In this document: positions 62,902-63,326 of the stretch, piece after piece | Layout of the letters: every line of letters starts with the position of its first letter | How positions within the stretch are numbered: position 1 is the stretch's first letter | Assembly (NCBI GenBank): GCA_025455485.1 | Contig: JALOMJ010000004.1 | Span: 1-63,326 of the forward strand | DNA: 63,326 nt | Origin: Bacteroidia bacterium | GTDB taxonomy: Bacteria > Bacteroidota > Bacteroidia > B-17B0 > Aurantibacillaceae | Direction of reading: 5' to 3' | Made by a program: the position numbers and the translations under genes | The notes under the pieces: model-generated | Told to the model about the DNA's origin: nothing | Seen by the model: only the letters and a program-made list of their open reading frames with translations | Databases searched by the model: none

Positions 62902-62920
62902 TACACGGTAGCTACACGGT
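62902..62920 (+). promoter_or_regulatory. Direct repeat TACACGGT in the XRE leader (module 2)
   Basis: TACACGGT occurs at 62902-62909 and again at 62913-62920, 11 bases apart, between the -7 box and the XRE start codon. The placement and ACGG core parallel the ACGGGT pair at 564-579. A repressor bound here would block the transcript's start. Confidence 0.5.
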
Positions 62921-62934
62921 TAAGTTTTTAAATT

Positions 62935-63326
62935 ATGCATTTGAAAAACATACTTTATGGACAAAAACTTCGTGATTTGTGGATCAAATCCGGCAAAAAG
63001 CAAGCCGCTTTGGCAAGTGAACTAGGCTTAAAACGTCAACAAGAATTATCAGACTACATTAACGGCAGGTTAGAATTTAATTCGAAATTAATTGAAAGAA
63101 TCTGCATAGTGTTTAACATCTCTCGCTCAACATTTTTAGAAATAGACGCTTCTGCGTTAAATACTAAGTCTTATACAAGTGATTTTTCAGATTCGGTTAC
63201 GGTTCCACTTGCTGAAAAGGAATGGCTGGAACTGCAAATCCTGCAAAAAGAATTGGAACTGGTACACTTGAAGCTAAAAACAGCATGTCTTTTAAGGAAG
63301 CACCAAATTGGAATGCCAAAAAGTAT
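62935..63326 (+). CDS. XRE-family helix-turn-helix regulator, partial (module 2)
   Basis: The gene starts at ATG 62935 and runs off the window edge after 130 codons. Residues about 4-65 form the HTH (NILYGQKLRDLW, QAALASELGLKRQQELSDYI, NGRLEF). These blocks are shared with the regulator at 128-556. The C-terminal part is helical with leucine- and lysine-rich stretches (WLELQILQKELELVHLKLK). It is divergent from the tail-fibre-like operon across the palindrome at 62796-62840. I infer a dedicated regulator of that operon and of itself. Confidence 0.85.
   Translation, partial: MHLKNILYGQKLRDLWIKSGKKQAALASELGLKRQQELSDYINGRLEFNSKLIERICIVFNISRSTFLEIDASALNTKSYTSDFSDSVTVPLAEKEWLELQILQKELELVHLKLKTACLLRKHQIGMPKS

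Overview
The window is chromosomal DNA of a member of the phylum Bacteroidota. The evidence is four secreted proteins ending in a type IX secretion (T9SS) type A sorting domain (core motif YPNP), promoters with the phylum's TAnnTTTG -7 box, weak use of Shine-Dalgarno sites, and families largely confined to the phylum (DUF4296, DUF4271, DUF5777, bTHX, the 29-residue AURKAIP1/COX24 protein). Most of the window is a compact set of core genes. I see no CRISPR array, rRNA, integrase or transposase.

Layout. 1-7316: a short XRE regulator (minus strand) divergent from two T9SS surface proteins (1550 and 634 aa). 7317-7706: convergent intergenic region packed with repeats and a terminator. 7707-12286: rimP-nusA-infB on the minus strand, with a promoter and a leader hairpin. 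12453-19267: a plus-strand run of a small membrane protein, acpP, fabF, rnc, an IPExxxVDY-like protein, pdxH, an arginase-family hydrolase, a TlpA-like protein and ribE. 19343-22682: a SpoIIE/PP2C membrane phosphatase convergent with SiaC-like and doubled SiaB-like genes. 22865-28505: YkgJ, bTHX, rnpA, hemD, DUF4271, DUF5777, YceI and mutY. 28754-31743: HU, a TPR protein, the 29-aa basic protein and rng. 31818-37148: tRNA-Arg, a GT2 fusion, a DsbD pair and ferritin. 37151-52645: ftsB-like, DUF4296 lipoprotein, glmS, an rluB-like gene, yraN, a YvlD-like protein, an 'asparagine synthetase B' family protein, a YwqK/MORN protein, GT39, GH16 and lepA. 52902-56801: a lipoprotein and a PNGase F-like T9SS protein. 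56802-57172: repeats. 57173-62740: a minus-strand operon of secreted proteins, headed by a tail-fibre-like gene broken by one in-frame stop. 62935-end: a second XRE regulator, divergent from that operon and cut by the window edge.

The most interesting signal is that the two ends of the window carry the same arrangement. A short XRE-type protein (shared NILYG, LKRQQ-LSD and NGR blocks) is divergent from an operon of secreted proteins. Between them lies a long interrupted palindrome with near-identical arms (GTTAAATTWTAC). In both copies exactly 32 bases separate the palindrome from a TAnnTTTG -7 box reading towards the XRE gene, and phased ACGG-type half-sites lie in the XRE leader. I infer a repeated surface-gene control cassette in which each regulator acts on its own gene and the neighbouring secreted operon.

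Other points worth a second look: a SiaB-like kinase with two fused domains beside SiaC and a PP2C phosphatase; rnpA and a YvlD-like gene whose homology-supported starts appear to be ATT and ATA; Lys/Ala-rich tails on bTHX and HemD; a candidate attenuator before rimP-nusA-infB; a 47-base palindromic element present twice in opposite orientation; and a GT2 protein fused to what looks like a hollowed-out sugar-phosphate transferase. All calls come from reading the sequence; no database search was run.
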